17,010 nt of DNA. It comes from Syntrophomonadaceae bacterium (GTDB lineage Bacteria > Bacillota > Dethiobacteria > DTU022). The DNA is taken from the NCBI GenBank assembly GCA_003553895.1, contig PWFM01000005.1, positions 1 to 17,010 of the forward strand, read 5' to 3'. Positions 1-7,020 of the stretch are shown in pieces (positions within the stretch are counted from its first letter, which is position 1; each line of letters begins with the position of its first letter). The notes under the pieces were generated by a model. That model ran no database searches, was not told the DNA's origin, and saw only the letters and a list, made by a program, of their open reading frames with translations. Position numbers and translations under genes: made by a program.

Positions 1-86
1 ACATGCCTTTGTAGATCGCCCCGTCCTTCTTAACTCCCAGCAGCAGCTCCCGACTGGGCTTCGGCAGCCACCACCAGGAACTTCAT
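1..86 (-). pseudogene. Possible 5' end of a gene, frameshifted or fragmentary, running off the left edge
   Basis: An ATG at 86-84 follows a plausible Shine-Dalgarno (AAGGG, 7 nt upstream) and lies about 80 nt downstream of a good extended -10 promoter (175-203). Read from this ATG the frame begins MKFLVVAAEAQ and stops at a TAA after 18 codons. The adjacent frame, however, is open from just after the ATG to the window edge and reads KPSRELLLGVKKDGAIYKGM, which looks like ordinary protein but has no start codon of its own. A one-base shift near positions 55-65 would join the two into one N-terminus. I do not recognise the product. It could be a real frameshifted gene, a sequencing error, or chance; the gene body lies outside the window. 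Confidence 0.25.
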
Positions 87-174
87 CGATGTGCCCTTAA
101 CGGATTTTTAGGCCCGTTTTCAGAAAGGGGCGCCAACTAGAATACTGCACCACTTATGCCTTCTTTGGAACTAT

Positions 175-203
175 ATCATAGCATAACCTCCGTTTGCAGA
201 CAA
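175..203 (-). promoter_or_regulatory. Sigma-A-type promoter with extended -10, directed toward the left edge
   Basis: On the minus strand TTGTCT (198-203) is separated by 17 nt from TATGAT (175-180), with TG one base upstream of the -10 (182-183), giving an extended -10. Transcription would begin near 168 and run into the possible frameshifted gene at 86-1. It lies beyond the ispA stop codon, so it marks a new transcription unit. I see no convincing GC-rich terminator with a U-run between the ispA stop and this promoter. Confidence 0.5.
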
Positions 204-289
204 CGGGTCAATATTTCAGAAACAAACTCCTGAACTGTAAGGCGGAGCTATCCCTTTAGAGCCATTGCGCGGACGCTTCAAGGCCGCTT

Positions 290-1174
290 TTACCTGTCTC
301 TAAATACCAGTTTCCGGGCCAGGGCTGAAAGCAGTTCCACCGGCCGCTCCAGGCCTTCCAAGGCCGCAATGGCTTCGTTATAAAGTTCTTCGGCTTTTGA
401 GCGGGCCTTTACCGGTCCTAAAACAGCCGGGAAGGTCGCTTTCAGGCGATCCCGGTCCGCACCTGTCGGCTTGCCCAGTTCTTCTGCAGTACTTTCAATA
501 TCCAGCAGATCGTCGATAATCTGAAAGGCGGTGCCCAGGCTGGAGGAATAGCGGTCCAAAAGTTTTAGTTCTTTTTCGCCGGCGTCGGCTGCTACGGCGC
601 CGCAGATGACGGAAGCTCTCAACAGGGCGCCTGTTTTTTTAGCCGATATGGCCTCAATTTCCTCCAGGGACGGTTTGCCGCCTTCCGCCTCCAAATCCAG
701 GACCTGGCCGCCGATCATCCCGCTTACGCCCGCCGCCCGGCCCAGTTCTGATCCGATTTTGACGGCCTTCTCGGCCCGCCCGGCCCTCAGGCCATAACGG
801 GCAACAATTTCAAAGGCCAGGGTCAGCAGGGCATCTCCGGCCAGAACGGCCAGGGCATCCCCGTATACCTTGTGACAGGTTGGTTTGCCCCGTCTCAGAT
901 CACTGTCGTCCATGGCCGGCAGATCGTCGTGGATCAGGGAATAGGTATGGATCATCTCCAGGGCGCAGGCAATATCAATGACCTCTTTTTCATCCTTGCC
1001 GAGAGTCTCTGCTGCGGCCAGGGTCAGGATCGGGCGCAGCCTTTTACCACCGGCCTCTAAACTGTAGCGCATCGCATTACGAACCGCCTCCGGCCCTGAA
1101 GCAGGCAGGCGCTCCTGCAGTGCCTTATTAACCGTTTCTTTTTTCTCTGCAAGGTATTGATCAATAGCGATCAT
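290..1174 (-). CDS. ispA: Farnesyl diphosphate synthase (polyprenyl synthetase)
   Basis: Condenses isopentenyl diphosphate with dimethylallyl and geranyl diphosphates to make farnesyl diphosphate, the precursor of undecaprenyl lipid carrier and quinones; cytoplasmic. The 294-residue length is typical. The first aspartate-rich motif is DDLPAMDD (83-90), a DDxxxxD form with the two-residue insertion of bacterial type II enzymes, and a tyrosine (Y78) sits five residues before it, a position where a bulky side chain limits the chain to C15. The second motif is DDLLD (221-225). GKRLRP (43-48) is the substrate-binding motif near the N-terminus. Its ATG overlaps the xseB stop as ATGA, with GGTGA upstream, so it is translationally coupled to exonuclease VII small subunit, a common arrangement in Firmicutes. 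A geranylgeranyl-length product cannot be excluded from sequence alone. Confidence 0.93.
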   Translation of the reverse strand: MIAIDQYLAEKKETVNKALQERLPASGPEAVRNAMRYSLEAGGKRLRPILTLAAAETLGKDEKEVIDIACALEMIHTYSLIHDDLPAMDDSDLRRGKPTCHKVYGDALAVLAGDALLTLAFEIVARYGLRAGRAEKAVKIGSELGRAAGVSGMIGGQVLDLEAEGGKPSLEEIEAISAKKTGALLRASVICGAVAADAGEKELKLLDRYSSSLGTAFQIIDDLLDIESTAEELGKPTGADRDRLKATFPAVLGPVKARSKAEELYNEAIAALEGLERPVELLSALARKLVFRDR

Positions 1175-1452
1175 TTATCTTCACCGCCGGGCTGACCTTG
1201 TTCGTCCTGGAGGCTTTGCGGATCAGGTTCCTGCTGCTGTTCTTCCTTTAATAAGTAATCGACCTTGTATTCAATTTCAGCCAGTTTTTCCCGGCAGTAC
1301 CGGGAGAGCTTAATTCCTTCCTGGAAAGACGAAAGCGACTCTTCCAGCGGTATCTCGGCATTTTCCAGGCGTTCGACAATTTCTTCGAGCCGCTGAACGG
1401 CCTCTTCATAAGTCAGTTCTTCCATTTTTTTTGTTTCTTTTTTATTCGTCAA
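1171..1452 (-). CDS. xseB: Exodeoxyribonuclease VII small subunit
   Basis: Small helical subunit that coats the large XseA subunit of exonuclease VII, a metal-independent single-strand exonuclease used in repair. The family core, roughly residues 11-65, contains the diagnostic pattern LTYEEAVQRLEEIVERLEN followed by LEESLSSFQEGIKLSR. The C-terminal 25 residues are Gln/Asp/Glu-rich and look disordered. I chose the TTG start at 1452 because AGGAGGG (1461-1467) lies 8 nt upstream; the ATG at 1425 has no ribosome binding site. With this start the gene overlaps the end of xseA by 11 nt, and its stop overlaps the ispA start by 4 nt. The 93 residues are slightly longer than the usual 75-85 because of the TTG-encoded N-terminal extension and acidic tail. 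Confidence 0.93.
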   Translation of the reverse strand: MTNKKETKKMEELTYEEAVQRLEEIVERLENAEIPLEESLSSFQEGIKLSRYCREKLAEIEYKVDYLLKEEQQQEPDPQSLQDEQGQPGGEDK

Positions 1453-2668
1453 CGATGCAGCCCTCCTCGATCTTTTCGGCGCGGCAGTTTGCCTGGCCGT
1501 CTTTCAGGCTCAGGCGCAGAAGCTGTCCGATACTAATATCTTTAACAGAACGGATGATATGACCTTCTTCGTCGCGGCAAAAAGTATAACCGCGGTTCAT
1601 TACTTTCAGCGGGCTGTAGCTTTCCAGTTTATCAATCAGGGCCGTTAACCGGATCCCTTTCAACTGCAAAAAGCGCACTATTTCCCGCTTTAACCTGGCT
1701 TCAGTATCATTAAGGACTGTTTTAGTTGTTTTGATCCTGTCCAGCGGGCGGCGAAAGAAACGTTCGCTGACAACGTGATCGAGGCGCTGTTTTTCCTGCA
1801 AAGTCCGGTTCCTGAGGGCCAACCCGGCCCTGTTGCGGAGCTGATCAATTTCAGTTAGCAGTTCGTCGTAAACAGGGACCGCAGCCGCGGCCGCTTCGGT
1901 CGGAGTATGGGCCCGCAAGTCGGCGGCAAAGTCAGCGATGGTAAAATCCGTTTCATGCCCTACCGCAGAGATAACCGGTTTAACTGATCTGTGAATGGCC
2001 CGGGCCACTACTTCTTCATTAAATGGCCACAGATCTTCCAGCGAACCGCCTCCCCGGGTCAGTATAATTAAGTCAATATCAGCTTTTTTATTTAATAAAT
2101 CGAGCCCCCTGACAATATCAGCTGCAGCGCCGGGGCCCTGGACCAGGCTTTCGACTACCAGCAGGGGGACATGGGGAAACCGCTTTTTAATTGTGGTCAT
2201 GATATCCTGAAGGGCCGCGCCGCTTGGCGAGGTAATGATGCCAATTTTCCCGGGAAGACGCGGTATTTCTTTTTTGTTTTCAGGCCGGAAGAGACCTTCT
2301 TGAGCCAGCTTTTCTTTCAACTGCTCAAAGGCGACATAAAGAGAACCCATCCCGGCCGGCTGCATCTCCTGCACGTAGAGCTGGTACTGCCCCCCCGGTT
2401 CATAAACGGAAAGGTTGCCGTAGAGGATTACTTCCATCCCGTCCGTGGGCTCGAAAATGCATTTTATATTGTCGCCTCGAAAAAAAACGCAGCGCAGCGA
2501 AGATGAACTGTCTTTTACGGTGAAGTACATGTGACCGGAACGGTGGTGCTTAAAGTTGGATATTTCGCCGGTGACCCATAAGCCGCGCAGGCGCGGATCG
2601 CTCTGGATCAGGCTTTTCACGTAACGGGTAATTTCAGAAACTGTAAAAACCGGCAATTGATTTTTCAT
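1442..2668 (-). CDS. xseA: Exodeoxyribonuclease VII large subunit
   Basis: Catalytic subunit of exonuclease VII, which degrades single-stranded DNA from both ends into oligonucleotides. An N-terminal OB fold (about residues 5-100, with GEISNFKHHRSGHMYFTVKD) is followed by the nuclease domain with the family signatures TSPSGAALQD (about 146-155), TRGGGSLEDLWPFNEE (about 204-219) and GHETDFTIADFAADLRAHTP (about 237-256), then a long helical region and a C-terminal segment with RGYTFC. I place the start at ATG 2668 (408 residues) because MKNQLPVFTVSEIT matches the usual N-terminus; an in-frame GTG at 2686 would add six residues. Neither has a close Shine-Dalgarno: the nearest strong one is at 2741-2746, beyond a hairpin, which is unusual. 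It is followed by xseB and ispA with overlaps. Confidence 0.93.
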   Translation of the reverse strand: MKNQLPVFTVSEITRYVKSLIQSDPRLRGLWVTGEISNFKHHRSGHMYFTVKDSSSSLRCVFFRGDNIKCIFEPTDGMEVILYGNLSVYEPGGQYQLYVQEMQPAGMGSLYVAFEQLKEKLAQEGLFRPENKKEIPRLPGKIGIITSPSGAALQDIMTTIKKRFPHVPLLVVESLVQGPGAAADIVRGLDLLNKKADIDLIILTRGGGSLEDLWPFNEEVVARAIHRSVKPVISAVGHETDFTIADFAADLRAHTPTEAAAAAVPVYDELLTEIDQLRNRAGLALRNRTLQEKQRLDHVVSERFFRRPLDRIKTTKTVLNDTEARLKREIVRFLQLKGIRLTALIDKLESYSPLKVMNRGYTFCRDEEGHIIRSVKDISIGQLLRLSLKDGQANCRAEKIEEGCIVDE

Positions 2669-2682
2669 ATTATTTACAGGCA

Positions 2683-2728
2683 GCACCCGGCTGCCAGGAT
2701 GTAGCTTTTACCAGAGACAGCCGGGCGC
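2683..2728 (-). promoter_or_regulatory. Stable hairpin in the xseA leader between a strong Shine-Dalgarno and the start codon
   Basis: The minus-strand arms GCGCCCGGCTG (2718-2728) and CAGCCGGGTGC (2683-2693) pair over 11 positions with a single G-U, enclosing a 24-nt loop. There is no U-run after it, so it is not a standard terminator. A strong GGGAGG ribosome binding site lies just upstream (2741-2746) but is followed by no ATG, GTG or TTG at the right distance, and the xseA ATG (2668) sits 15 nt beyond the hairpin. This arrangement may control xseA translation; the hairpin itself is clear, its role is inferred. Confidence 0.4.
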
Positions 2729-2769
2729 TTTATTTGTTTACCTCCCGGTTTCCAGATCTTGATCCGGGC

Positions 2770-2812
2770 CCGGTTAATACCGCTCTTCATAAAAACGGCA
2801 TTATTTAACCGG
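2770..2812 (-). other. Inverted repeat spanning the stop codon of the NuoG/FdhA-like gene
   Basis: Minus-strand CCGGTTAA (2805-2812, containing the TAA stop) pairs with TTAACCGG (2770-2777), and an inner TGCCG (2796-2800) pairs with CGGTA (2778-2782) with one G-U, leaving a four-base bulge and a 13-nt loop. It lies at the boundary between the redox pair and xseA. No U-run follows, so intrinsic termination is uncertain; it could instead protect the upstream mRNA 3' end. Confidence 0.35.
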
Positions 2813-4826
2813 TTATCAAACCCTGCATTTCTTCCCGCACGTCATCCAGGGAAGAATAATTCCATTTTTCGCCCATCGCTTCAGCCAGATCACAGATCAA
2901 CTTCCAGTCCTGGGGCCGCTCCGGCCCGGATTTCAGGGCTGCTCCGTTGACACAGGTCTGACCTGAAGAGTTGGTAAAAGTGCCGGTTTTTTGCTCCGGC
3001 AGCTGGGCGGGAATAACCACGTCGCTGTTACCGGGCGCATCACTGCGATCGGCGCATGAAACAGCCAGGAAGTCGAGGCCGTCCGGCCTGGAACCGTCAA
3101 ATCCGGCTCCGAACACGAAGGCTCCTTTAACCTTGCCGTCCCGGGCGGCAGAAACTACTTCCTCGCGGCTTAAACCGCCCTTACCGTTAAGGGCGACAAA
3201 CCCGGGACCGAAAGAGGCTGATCCGCCGAGAACAATGGCGCCGGCGGCATTGCTGTAGCGCGATAGGAGCAAAAGATCGCTCCGGCCGAAATCAAGCTGC
3301 CCACCGGCCCGGGCCATTTCCAGCAGGGCCTCTATTTTAGCATCGTCGGCATTCTCGAAGAAGGAAGAAGCGACGACGGTGCAGCTGTTCATTTTCGCCA
3401 CCTGCTCGGCGGCTGATGTCAGTTTTTCGACTGTAGTTCCCGCTTCTTTGGCCGGTTTTGATGTGTCTTCGCCCCGCAGAGAAGCCGTAATTCCCTTAAG
3501 CACGGCGGCCTCCGCGCCGGGCTTGCAGTCGATATAGATTTCATTCCAGACGCTCTTACGATCTTTTTCCTCACCGACGCGCACTACCACAGAGTCGCCG
3601 AAACGACCGGCCTGCTGGACGGCAAATGCGGCCACCGGATGGCTTTCTTCCAACCCGGTTCCGATTACGATGATGGCATCGCAATCCTGCATAGTAGCCG
3701 GTGTGGGTCCGCAAACACCGGGGCCCGTGATCTTATACATACTCTGGTACGCCTGACCCCAGGCTTTTTCAACGCCGAGATCGACGTTGGCTGTGCCCAG
3801 TATTGAACGGGCCAGTTTCTGGAGCAGGTAGCTTTCCTCGTTGCTCTGCTTTCCAGAAGCAAGGACAGCCAGGGCTTCGGGGCCGGATTTATCCTTGATC
3901 TCGAGCAGGGCCCGGGCGGTCTTTTTGACTGCGTCATCATAGGCAACTTCTTTGTAGCTGCCGCCCTCAAGCTGCATCGGTCCTTCCAGAGGATCCGCTT
4001 CCGGCTTGTGAGTGCCGAACTTGCCCTTCTGACAAATCCAGCTTACTTTTTCGCCCTCATCGGGCACTGTAACCTTGATCAGTTCATCACCTGCAGCCTG
4101 CCTTTCCAGGGAACAGCCCAGTGAACATTCCAGGCAGATTCCGGGGACATGGGACAGCTCCCATTCCCTGCCGGCTGAAGCCCGCCTGGTCTCGGTCAGG
4201 GCGGCTACCGGGCAAACATCGACACACTGCCCGCAGAAAATGCAGCCCGCCTCTTCCATGGAGACTTCCTTGCCATCTTTGTAGGGCACTACCCTGGTAT
4301 TAACCCCGTTGCCGACTATTTCATAAACATCGCAGCCGGGATTGGTGCGGCAGACCTGGACACAGCGTCCGCACAGGATGCACTTTTCTTCGTCACGAAC
4401 TATATAGGGGTTGTCCTCTTTTTCCTCGGCAGGCACATCCCGGTCCAGCTGTTCGGGAAGGTCCACCTTGTATTGATAGGACTTTTCCTGCAGTTCGCAG
4501 GTGCCGGTCCTTTCACAGGTCAGGCAGTCTTTATACGGGTGAGTCGCTAAAGACAGCACCAGGATCTGGTTGCGCATATCCTGGATTTCCGGTGTGCTGG
4601 TCTCAACTACCATCCCCTCGGCGACAGGGTTGTCGCAGGAGGTGATCGGTTTTTCTATACCTTCAACATCAACAATACAGACACGGCAATGGCCAAGCGG
4701 TGCCAACCGGGGGTGGTAGCAAAGAGTGGGAATATCAATTCCATTCTGCCGGGCCGCTTCCAAAATAGTCGTGCCCTCTTCAGCAAATATTTTCTTACCG
4801 TCAATTTGTAGGTTTACTGTTTTCAT
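2805..4826 (-). CDS. NuoG/FdhA-like iron-sulfur subunit with a shortened molybdopterin-type domain lacking the active-site Cys/Sec
   Basis: A 673-residue electron-transfer subunit. Visible in order: a 2Fe-2S ferredoxin domain (C36, C47, C50, C64); a His-Cys3 4Fe-4S motif (H96, C101, C104, C110); two ferredoxin-type 4Fe-4S motifs (C149/C152/C155 with C159 or C165 nearby, and C195/C198/C201/C205); then the Fe4S4 motif of molybdopterin oxidoreductases (C231, C234, C238, C265). The remainder is a molybdopterin-oxidoreductase fold much shorter than that of formate dehydrogenases, which are near 900 residues. The region GTANVD (344-349), which in FdhA leads into R-x-U/C-H, here continues to KAWG (354-357) without Cys or Sec, so formate oxidation is unlikely. 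The C-terminal EQKTGTFTNSSGQT resembles NuoG. It lies 22 nt downstream of the flavoprotein gene, with GAGGGGAGGG before its ATG, and is almost certainly its partner. NAD(P)H-linked Fe-S electron transfer is inferred; the terminal acceptor is unknown. Confidence 0.85.
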   Translation of the reverse strand: MKTVNLQIDGKKIFAEEGTTILEAARQNGIDIPTLCYHPRLAPLGHCRVCIVDVEGIEKPITSCDNPVAEGMVVETSTPEIQDMRNQILVLSLATHPYKDCLTCERTGTCELQEKSYQYKVDLPEQLDRDVPAEEKEDNPYIVRDEEKCILCGRCVQVCRTNPGCDVYEIVGNGVNTRVVPYKDGKEVSMEEAGCIFCGQCVDVCPVAALTETRRASAGREWELSHVPGICLECSLGCSLERQAAGDELIKVTVPDEGEKVSWICQKGKFGTHKPEADPLEGPMQLEGGSYKEVAYDDAVKKTARALLEIKDKSGPEALAVLASGKQSNEESYLLQKLARSILGTANVDLGVEKAWGQAYQSMYKITGPGVCGPTPATMQDCDAIIVIGTGLEESHPVAAFAVQQAGRFGDSVVVRVGEEKDRKSVWNEIYIDCKPGAEAAVLKGITASLRGEDTSKPAKEAGTTVEKLTSAAEQVAKMNSCTVVASSFFENADDAKIEALLEMARAGGQLDFGRSDLLLLSRYSNAAGAIVLGGSASFGPGFVALNGKGGLSREEVVSAARDGKVKGAFVFGAGFDGSRPDGLDFLAVSCADRSDAPGNSDVVIPAQLPEQKTGTFTNSSGQTCVNGAALKSGPERPQDWKLICDLAEAMGEKWNYSSLDDVREEMQGLITG

Positions 4827-4848
4827 CTTTAATATACCCTCCCCTCGG

Positions 4849-6810
4849 CTATGATATGGCCAGGCCCAAGCGCAAACACTTAATGCAGCGTTCCGCTTCG
4901 TTAATTACTTCAGATGGATTCTTAAAGCCCAGTTCGGCTTCATCAAAGCCTTTGATTCTGATATCAACCGGGCAGACTTCTTCTTCCAGGCGGGTTCTTC
5001 CGCCGATCATTTCAGGCACTACCTCTTCTTTATAAACGCCCATTTTCTCCACATGCTGTTCGTTAAGAACCTGCGGAGTGGGCGCGCTCTTGCCGGTCCG
5101 GATGTAGCTGTCGATCGCTTCAGCGGCGCGGTTGGCCGAAGCGATAGCTTCGATTACCGTGGCGGCGCCCAGGACAACGTCTCCGCCGGCAAATATACCC
5201 GGAGTATCGGTTTCCATGGTTGCGGGATCGGTTTCAATTGTCCCTTTGCCGGTCGGCTCAAAGCCGCATTCCGGGGTTATATAACAAAAATCAGCAACCT
5301 GCCCGATGGCTGGAATTACAGTATCAACTTCCAGGACAAAGTCGGACCCTTCAATCGGTTCAGGCCGGCGCCTGCCGCTGTCGTCGGGTTCGCCAAGCCT
5401 CATCCTGATACACTGCAGGCCGCTGACACAACTGCCTTCTTCCAGGATGCAGGTTGGATTGGCCAGAAGGTGGAACTTGATCCCTTCCTCCTCTGCCGCA
5501 TCCACTTCTGCTTTATTGGCGGGCATTTCCGCCCTGCTGCGGCGGTAAATCAGGTTTACTTCTTTAACGCCGAGGCGCACCGCCGAACGGGCGCAGTCCA
5601 TGGCCACATTGCCGCCGCCGATTACAGCCACCCTGTCGCCGATATCAACTTCTTCGCCGAGGTTGACCTTGCGCAGGTATTCTACGCCGGGCATATACCC
5701 TTTGTAGCCGGCATCTTCTCCCTTACAGCCCATGTTGGCGCTTTCATGCAGGCCGTTGGCGATAAAGATAGCCTTGTAACCTTCGTCCCATAGTTTTTCC
5801 AGGGGGATATCTTCGCCAATCTTGGTGTTGTACTTGATTTCGACACCCAGGCTTTCCACCAGGGCAACTTCGGCATTAAGAATATCCCGCGGCAAACGGT
5901 AGCTGGGTATACCTACGGCCAGCATGCCGCCCGCTATGGGCAGGGCCTCGTAAATAACAACCTTGTAACCCTTTTGGGCGAGCTGGTAAGCTACGTTAAG
6001 GCCGGCCGGGCCGGCGCCAACGACCGCCACTTTGTCGGCGTTGGGACCGGGCTTGGCATAATCAACTTTTTGGTCATAATCATTTTTGGCTCCATAATCT
6101 GCCGCGTACCGTTTTAAAAGCCTGATTGACAGGGACTCGTCGTAAGGCTGGCGGTTACAGTTGGATTCGCAGGGATGGACACAAACCCGGCCCAGGGTCC
6201 CTACGAGGGCAGTTTTCTCGCGGTTTACGGCCAGAGCTCCTTCATAATCGCCTTCTTTTATACATTCAATATAGCGGGGAATGTTAATGTGGGCCGGACA
6301 ACCGTTGCGGCAGGGAGCCGTCAGAACCGGCCGGTAGGAAAGGCCGTTCTCGGCCCCGGGCCGTTCTTCGTTTAAATAGGCCTTGAAATCATCTTCGAAA
6401 TGTTCCAGGGCATGAAGCAGGGGAACCGGTGAAGACATGCCGAGCTCGCAAAGCGAACTGTCCTTAACCAGCCTGCTGAACTCCTTCAAAAAGGCCAGGT
6501 CTTCCTTGCTGCCGCTGCCTGCGAGCAATTTTTCCAACCGGTCGGCAATGACTTTGCTGCCGGCCCGGCAGGGGATACAGCGGCCGCAAGATTCCTGCTG
6601 AACATTTTTGAAATACTCTTTCAAAGCTTCAACTACATTGAGCTCCGGATCGACCAGCACCAATCCTGCCCAGCCGATGAAACCTTTCAGGCCTTCGCCG
6701 TTAATCTGCGGAGGCACATTCAACTGGTTCAGGTCAATCCGTTCATCTGATTTCTTGTTTCGTTCATCAATTAATTTTCCATTCCAGCTGCTAAAAAATA
6801 CTTTGGACAT
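4849..6810 (-). CDS. NuoF C-terminal Fe-S domain fused to a GltD-like FAD-dependent NAD(P)H oxidoreductase
   Basis: A 653-residue fusion. Residues about 40-145 match only the last part of NuoF/HydB, including the 4Fe-4S motif ESCGRCIPCR (C75, C78, C81) with C121; the FMN and NADH-binding domain of NuoF is absent. Residues about 160-235 are the Fer4_20 domain of glutamate synthase small subunits (C167, C171, C210, C214, C218). Residues 260-565 are two dinucleotide-binding folds: FAD motif VAVVGAGPAG (261-270), second motif VAVIGGGNVAMDCARS (394-409), then IYRRSRAEMP, whose arginines suggest NADPH preference as in GltD and NfnB, and the closing FAGGDVVLGAATVIEAIASA. The C-terminus carries one CxxC (C642, C645). 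The layout recalls the beta subunit of NADP-dependent formate dehydrogenase in acetogens (from memory). Three purine-rich ribosome-binding-like stretches precede the ATG. Function as electron input module for the downstream NuoG-like subunit is inferred. Confidence 0.87.
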   Translation of the reverse strand: MSKVFFSSWNGKLIDERNKKSDERIDLNQLNVPPQINGEGLKGFIGWAGLVLVDPELNVVEALKEYFKNVQQESCGRCIPCRAGSKVIADRLEKLLAGSGSKEDLAFLKEFSRLVKDSSLCELGMSSPVPLLHALEHFEDDFKAYLNEERPGAENGLSYRPVLTAPCRNGCPAHINIPRYIECIKEGDYEGALAVNREKTALVGTLGRVCVHPCESNCNRQPYDESLSIRLLKRYAADYGAKNDYDQKVDYAKPGPNADKVAVVGAGPAGLNVAYQLAQKGYKVVIYEALPIAGGMLAVGIPSYRLPRDILNAEVALVESLGVEIKYNTKIGEDIPLEKLWDEGYKAIFIANGLHESANMGCKGEDAGYKGYMPGVEYLRKVNLGEEVDIGDRVAVIGGGNVAMDCARSAVRLGVKEVNLIYRRSRAEMPANKAEVDAAEEEGIKFHLLANPTCILEEGSCVSGLQCIRMRLGEPDDSGRRRPEPIEGSDFVLEVDTVIPAIGQVADFCYITPECGFEPTGKGTIETDPATMETDTPGIFAGGDVVLGAATVIEAIASANRAAEAIDSYIRTGKSAPTPQVLNEQHVEKMGVYKEEVVPEMIGGRTRLEEEVCPVDIRIKGFDEAELGFKNPSEVINEAERCIKCLRLGLAIS

Positions 6811-7020
6811 TTTTCCCTCTCTCCCTAAAGAAATTACTTAACCTACCTCCCCTGTTAATGTTCGTGATTCTTTTCACTCCTCCTCCCTCCCGGTATAAAT
6901 TATGATATCCGATTAAGGCTAAGCCTTTATTGGTGTAATCAACCTATGATAACTTCGCCATTCTTTGAGAAATTCCTTTTACAGTTTTAATAGTAAGTAA
7001 TTTTAACGATTATATTTCTT
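6811..7020. other. Intergenic region upstream of the redox gene pair
   Basis: This 210-nt AT-rich spacer lies between the TsaD-like gene and the flavoprotein gene. It contains a 13-bp palindrome AAGGCTAAGCCTT (6915-6927) and, closer to the gene, three purine-rich Shine-Dalgarno-like blocks on the minus strand. The first (about 6878-6889) is placed to serve a GTG at 6877 that opens a 28-codon frame ending at 6791 inside the flavoprotein gene; I regard this as doubtful. I find TATAAT- and TATCAT-like hexamers but no -35 at proper spacing, and no clear terminator after the TsaD-like gene. Confidence 0.3.

Noticed and set aside
3665..3970. A 101-codon minus-strand frame inside the NuoG/FdhA-like gene
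   Set aside because: It overlaps in another frame the molybdopterin-like domain, which is clearly coding; its composition is that of a frame-shifted shadow.
2805..4826. A selenocysteine (in-frame TGA) in the FdhA-like gene
   Set aside because: The reading frame is continuous with no internal TGA, and the active-site region contains neither Cys nor Sec.
5053..5793. A 246-codon plus-strand frame opposite the flavoprotein gene
   Set aside because: The minus strand here encodes unmistakable GltD-like FAD/NAD(P)H motifs; the plus-strand frame is a long antisense shadow caused by codon bias, with no recognisable family signature.
6877..6967. A sigma-A promoter for the redox gene pair
   Set aside because: TATCAT and TTATAC hexamers are present but no -35 at 16-18 nt matches, and TTGATT is too far from them; I could not support a promoter call.
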